Shown here: in pieces, positions 60,927 to 64,000 of the stretch
How the letters are laid out: each line of letters starts with the position of its first letter
Numbering within the stretch: position 1 is the stretch's first letter
From: Bacillota bacterium
GTDB lineage: Bacteria; Bacillota; Clostridia; Lachnospirales; Cellulosilyticaceae
NCBI GenBank assembly: GCA_023436395.1
Contig: JAEZJJ010000033.1
Location: 186,001 to 250,000, forward strand
Direction of reading: 5' to 3'
Length of the DNA stretch: 64,000 bases
Translations under genes and position numbers: made by a program
The notes under the pieces: model-generated
Seen by the model: only the letters and a program-made list of their open reading frames with translations
The model's database searches: none
What the model was told of the DNA's origin: nothing

Positions 60927-62952
60927 CCAATATTTACAAATATTTATTGAAGAATCAAAAGATAATTTACAAACCCTTAATGAAAATCTACTTAATTTAG
61001 AAAATAATCCTAATGATGTAGAAACGCTTAATGCTATTTTTAGAGTAGCACATACATTAAAAGGAATGGCAGGTACAATGGGATTTGTAAAAATGCAAAA
61101 ATTAACTCATACGGTAGAAAACGTACTCTCGGAAATACGTGCTGGGAAATTAGGAGTTAATTCCAATATAGTTGATGTGCTTTTTCAAAGTTTAGATGCA
61201 TTAGAAAATTATGTTGAAGAAATTACAAATACATCTAATGAAGGTGATGAAGAATACATTGATTTAGTAACTGCTTTAGGAAAAATCATTGATAATGAAG
61301 ATAAGTCACCTATTGCAACTGTACATATGGAAATGAGTCCTAAAGAGCTAGATGAAGATAAGATAGAGCATATCGTATTAATGAAACTTACAGAATCACA
61401 AGAATTAGTAAAAAATAATGCTTTAAGTATGGGTATGAATGTTTTTCAAATTAAAGTAATACTTTCTCAAAACTGTGTGTTAAAATCAGCAAGAGCATTT
61501 GTTATTTTTACGGATCTTGAAAGATTAGGAGAAATCATTCATTGTATACCTAGTACGCAAGATATTGAGGATGAAAAATTTGAAAATGAATTTTCTCTTA
61601 TATTTGTGACTAAAGAAAATAAACAGAAAATAGAAGAAACTGTTTTAGGCGTTTCAGAAGTAGAGCAAGTGGAAGTTGCTGCTTTTGAAATGAAAGAGAA
61701 AATCCAATCTACCATGCAAGCTGATCAAGTAGAGGAAGAAGATAATAATACGCAAATACAAGACTCAAATGCAAATCAGAATCAAAATACAAAACAACAA
61801 GTTTCTAGTAAAACAGTACGTGTTAATATTGATCGCTTAGATACGTTAATGAATTTAGTAAGTGAACTTATTATAGTTAAAACGCAGTTAGAAGGACTTA
61901 ATGTAAAGACTAATGAAGGCGGAAATAATTATAATGACTCTGTTGAATATCTTGAACGTATTACAACCAGTTTACATGATGCAGTAATGAAAGTAAGAAT
62001 GGTGCCTGTAGAAACAGTATTTAATCGTTTTCCACGTATGATTCGTGATGTTTCTAGAAAACTTGGAAAAGATATAGAATTAGTTATGTCAGGTGAAGAA
62101 ACCGAGTTAGACAGAACAGTTATTGATGAAATTGGTGATCCATTAATTCACCTACTAAGAAATGCAGCAGACCATGGGCTTGAAACAGCAGAAGAGCGTA
62201 TTAATATAGGAAAGCCTAGAAAAGGAACAATTAAATTACAAGCTTATCAAGATGGTAATAGTGTTGTAATCGAAGTTGAAGATGATGGAAAAGGTATTAA
62301 TGTCAGTAAAATCAAAAATAAGGCAGTTGAAAAAGGTACTTTGACAAAAGAAGAAGCAGCCACTATGACCGAACATGAGGCAATTGATTTACTCTTTAGG
62401 CCAAGTTTTAGTATGGCAGAAAAGATTTCAGATTTATCAGGTAGAGGGGTAGGCTTAGACGTTGTTAAGAGTAAGATTACTTCGCTTGGTGGACATGTAG
62501 AAGTACAAACAGAATTTGGTAAGGGAAGTAAATTTATTGTAAGATTACCACTTACCCTAGCTATTATTCAAGCATTAATGATTAGTATAGGAAATGAGAA
62601 GTATGCTATTCCGCTGAGTAATATTCAAAATATAGAGGATGTAAGAAAAGAAGATATTAAATTAGTACAAAAACAAGAGGTTATTGTTGTAAGGGATGAG
62701 ATTATTCCTATCATACGTTTAAGAAATGTATTAGGATTGCCAGAAGAAAAAGATAAAGACTTAATGATGGGTGTTATTGTTAAGAAAGGGGATAAGCAAG
62801 TTGGGTTTATTATTGACTCTTTAATCGGACAGCAAGAAATAGTTATTAAGTCGCTAGGTAAATATTTAAGTGGAATAGATATTATTGCAGGAGCTACAAT
62901 TTTAGGTAACGGTGAGGTAGCACTTATTTTAGATGTTAATTCGCTTATTTAG
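60916..62952 (+). CDS. cheA: Chemotaxis histidine kinase CheA
   Basis: About 678 residues. Order: P1 phosphotransfer domain with the His in VAHTLKGMAGTMGF (near 49), P2 CheY-docking domain (about 145-265), a Gln/Asn-rich linker, P3 dimerisation (about 298-370), P4 kinase domain with DPLIHLLRNAADHGLE, EVEDDGKGIN and LSGRGVGLDVV, and the P5 CheW-like domain (about 545-678). It passes phosphate to CheY. Start ATG 60916 overlaps cheB and has GGGGGA upstream. Confidence 0.96.
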   Translation: MDVSQYLQIFIEESKDNLQTLNENLLNLENNPNDVETLNAIFRVAHTLKGMAGTMGFVKMQKLTHTVENVLSEIRAGKLGVNSNIVDVLFQSLDALENYVEEITNTSNEGDEEYIDLVTALGKIIDNEDKSPIATVHMEMSPKELDEDKIEHIVLMKLTESQELVKNNALSMGMNVFQIKVILSQNCVLKSARAFVIFTDLERLGEIIHCIPSTQDIEDEKFENEFSLIFVTKENKQKIEETVLGVSEVEQVEVAAFEMKEKIQSTMQADQVEEEDNNTQIQDSNANQNQNTKQQVSSKTVRVNIDRLDTLMNLVSELIIVKTQLEGLNVKTNEGGNNYNDSVEYLERITTSLHDAVMKVRMVPVETVFNRFPRMIRDVSRKLGKDIELVMSGEETELDRTVIDEIGDPLIHLLRNAADHGLETAEERINIGKPRKGTIKLQAYQDGNSVVIEVEDDGKGINVSKIKNKAVEKGTLTKEEAATMTEHEAIDLLFRPSFSMAEKISDLSGRGVGLDVVKSKITSLGGHVEVQTEFGKGSKFIVRLPLTLAIIQALMISIGNEKYAIPLSNIQNIEDVRKEDIKLVQKQEVIVVRDEIIPIIRLRNVLGLPEEKDKDLMMGVIVKKGDKQVGFIIDSLIGQQEIVIKSLGKYLSGIDIIAGATILGNGEVALILDVNSLI

Positions 62953-62963
62953 GAGGAAAAGAG

Positions 62964-63425
62964 ATGGAGCATATGAGTGAAACTATACAGCAATTTATTG
63001 TATTTAAATTAGATGCACAACTTTTTGGAATTGACATTCAAAATGTGCAGATTATAGAGAAGATTAAGCCTATTATGCGTGTGCCTAAAGCACCTACTTG
63101 TGTTAAAGGAGTCATGAATTTAAGAGGAGAAATTATTCCTGTTGTGAACTTACGTGAACAGTTTGAACTAGAACAATCGGATTATACTGATAAGACACGT
63201 ATTATTATAGTAAAACTAGAAGATGCTATGGTAGGAATTATAGTAGATGAGGTAAAAGAAGTTATAGAAATAGCTCAAGAACAGATTGAAGCAGTACAGA
63301 ATATACAAGGCAAGATGAAAATAAATCATATTTTAGGCGTGGGTAAAGTTGATGAGAATATAGTCACCCTATTAAATCTATCTAATATAATAGAAGAAGC
63401 TTTTGATGATGAGGAAGTAAGATAG
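62964..63425 (+). CDS. cheW: Chemotaxis adaptor CheW
   Basis: A 153-residue SH3-like adaptor linking receptors and CheA. Motifs are QFIVFKLDAQLFGIDIQNVQ, MRVPKAPTCVKGVMNLRGEI (near 37-56) and the later GIIVDEVKEVIEI. AGGAGG lies 7 nt before the ATG. It stands between cheA and cheC, as in other Firmicutes. Confidence 0.96.
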   Translation: MEHMSETIQQFIVFKLDAQLFGIDIQNVQIIEKIKPIMRVPKAPTCVKGVMNLRGEIIPVVNLREQFELEQSDYTDKTRIIIVKLEDAMVGIIVDEVKEVIEIAQEQIEAVQNIQGKMKINHILGVGKVDENIVTLLNLSNIIEEAFDDEEVR

Positions 63426-63441
63426 GAGTGAGGTGATTACC

Positions 63442-64000
63442 TTGGGAAATCGTAATTATCATGACATTACTAATGAAGAAATAGATATGTTACGAGAAGC
63501 TGGAAATATTGCTTCTGGCAATGCAATGACTTCATTGGGACAGCTTATTGGTTGTAGACTAGATATGAATGTTGCAAAAGTGCGCATTGAAAAAATTGAA
63601 GAGTTGCCAGATGTCTTAGGTGATGCAGAGGAAGTTATTGCAGGCATGATTATTAACGTTTATGGCGATATTAATGGTATGTTACTCCTAGCATTAGAAC
63701 CAGAAAGTGCCATTAAGATTGTTAACATGATGTTAGAAAATAAGATACAAGACTTAAATGAGTTAGATGAATTAGGACATTCAGTTTTATGTGAAACAGG
63801 AAATATTCTTGCAGGTTCATATCTTAGTGCACTTAATACCTTTACAGGACTAGAATTAGATGTATCCATACCACAGATGGCTATAGATATGGCTGGAGCA
63901 ATATTAAGTTATCCAGCTATCGAATTTGTTAGAAATGATAACTCAATGTTATTTATCGAAACAGCATTTAGAGATGTTAATAATATTTTAAGTGGTACAT
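63442..64000 (+). CDS. cheC: CheY-P phosphatase CheC (3' end outside window)
   Basis: The open frame runs to the right edge; 186 codons are visible. Both phosphatase centres of the D/S-xxx-E-xx-N type are intact: DMLREAGN (near residue 16) and SVLCETGN (near 114). The whole visible part is one CheC domain, similar to the FliY N-terminal half but without a FliN domain so far. The start is probably TTG 63442, with GAGGTGA 5-6 nt upstream. In other Firmicutes cheD and the sigma factor for late flagellar genes come next; they would lie beyond the window. Confidence 0.9.
   Translation, partial: MGNRNYHDITNEEIDMLREAGNIASGNAMTSLGQLIGCRLDMNVAKVRIEKIEELPDVLGDAEEVIAGMIINVYGDINGMLLLALEPESAIKIVNMMLENKIQDLNELDELGHSVLCETGNILAGSYLSALNTFTGLELDVSIPQMAIDMAGAILSYPAIEFVRNDNSMLFIETAFRDVNNILSGT

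Noticed and set aside
1..64000. CRISPR arrays, rRNA, tRNA, intact insertion sequences or prophage
   Set aside because: I saw no regular repeat-spacer pattern, no tRNA cloverleaf with conserved TTCGA arm, and no transposase, integrase or phage structural gene.

Overview
The window is about 64 kb of AT-rich DNA from what looks like a flagellated, low-GC Firmicute of the class Clostridia. Gene order and sequence style recall Cellulosilyticum and other Lachnospiraceae, but I place it only at class or order level. Supporting points are strong AGGAGG-type ribosome-binding sites, a cinA-recA-rny block, the HisZ plus short-form HisG arrangement, a single large fla/che operon with FliY, CheC, FlhF and FlhG, and a SpoIIM-like membrane protein that hints at sporulation. 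I see no rRNA, tRNA, CRISPR array, prophage or intact insertion sequence.

Layout. (1) 1-3563: the end of a signalling cassette with a Ser/Thr kinase (5' end outside the window), a von Willebrand A protein, a PP2C phosphatase and a Sel1-repeat protein. It resembles the kinase/vWA/PP2C triads described near tellurite-resistance (Ter) genes. (2) 3575-12241: a histidine operon, hisZ-G-D-C-B-H-A-(YkgJ-like gene)-F-IE, with a clear sigma-A promoter and a terminator. It has no histidinol-phosphatase gene. (3) 12312-25982: single genes, namely asparaginase, a 1406-residue 2-hydroxyacyl-CoA dehydratase activase-type protein, a calcium-type P-type ATPase, an unknown protein on the minus strand, a glycogen branching enzyme with a lysine-rich tail, and another unknown protein. 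(4) 26106-28812: argG-argH on the minus strand behind a promoter with an ARG-box-like palindrome. (5) 29087-37141: a YesL-like membrane protein, a YHS-domain protein, cinA, recA (LexA box), rny (odd start codon), purB (PurBox-like pair) and a SpoIIM-like gene. (6) 37257 to the right edge: a fla/che operon running in one direction, from flgB through fliK, flgDE, motAB, the export apparatus and flhAFG to cheB, cheA, cheW and cheC (cut by the window edge).

How the genes work together. The his genes encode the pathway from PRPP and ATP to histidine except the phosphatase step. The flagellar operon encodes basal body, C-ring, export gate, hook, stator and chemotaxis core in rough assembly order, with many 4-30 nt overlaps suggesting translational coupling. 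Regulatory sequences are readable for several genes: sigma-A promoters with 16-17 nt spacers, a LexA box at recA, an ARG box at argG and PurBox-like sites at purB.

Points most worth a second look are the kinase/vWA/PP2C/Sel1 cassette, a perfect hairpin placed between the Shine-Dalgarno sequence and start codon of the vWA gene, the apparent AUA start of rny, a repeated palindrome nested inside two different terminators around the unknown gene and glgB, and the lysine-rich extension of GlgB. All calls come from reading the sequence; no database search was run.
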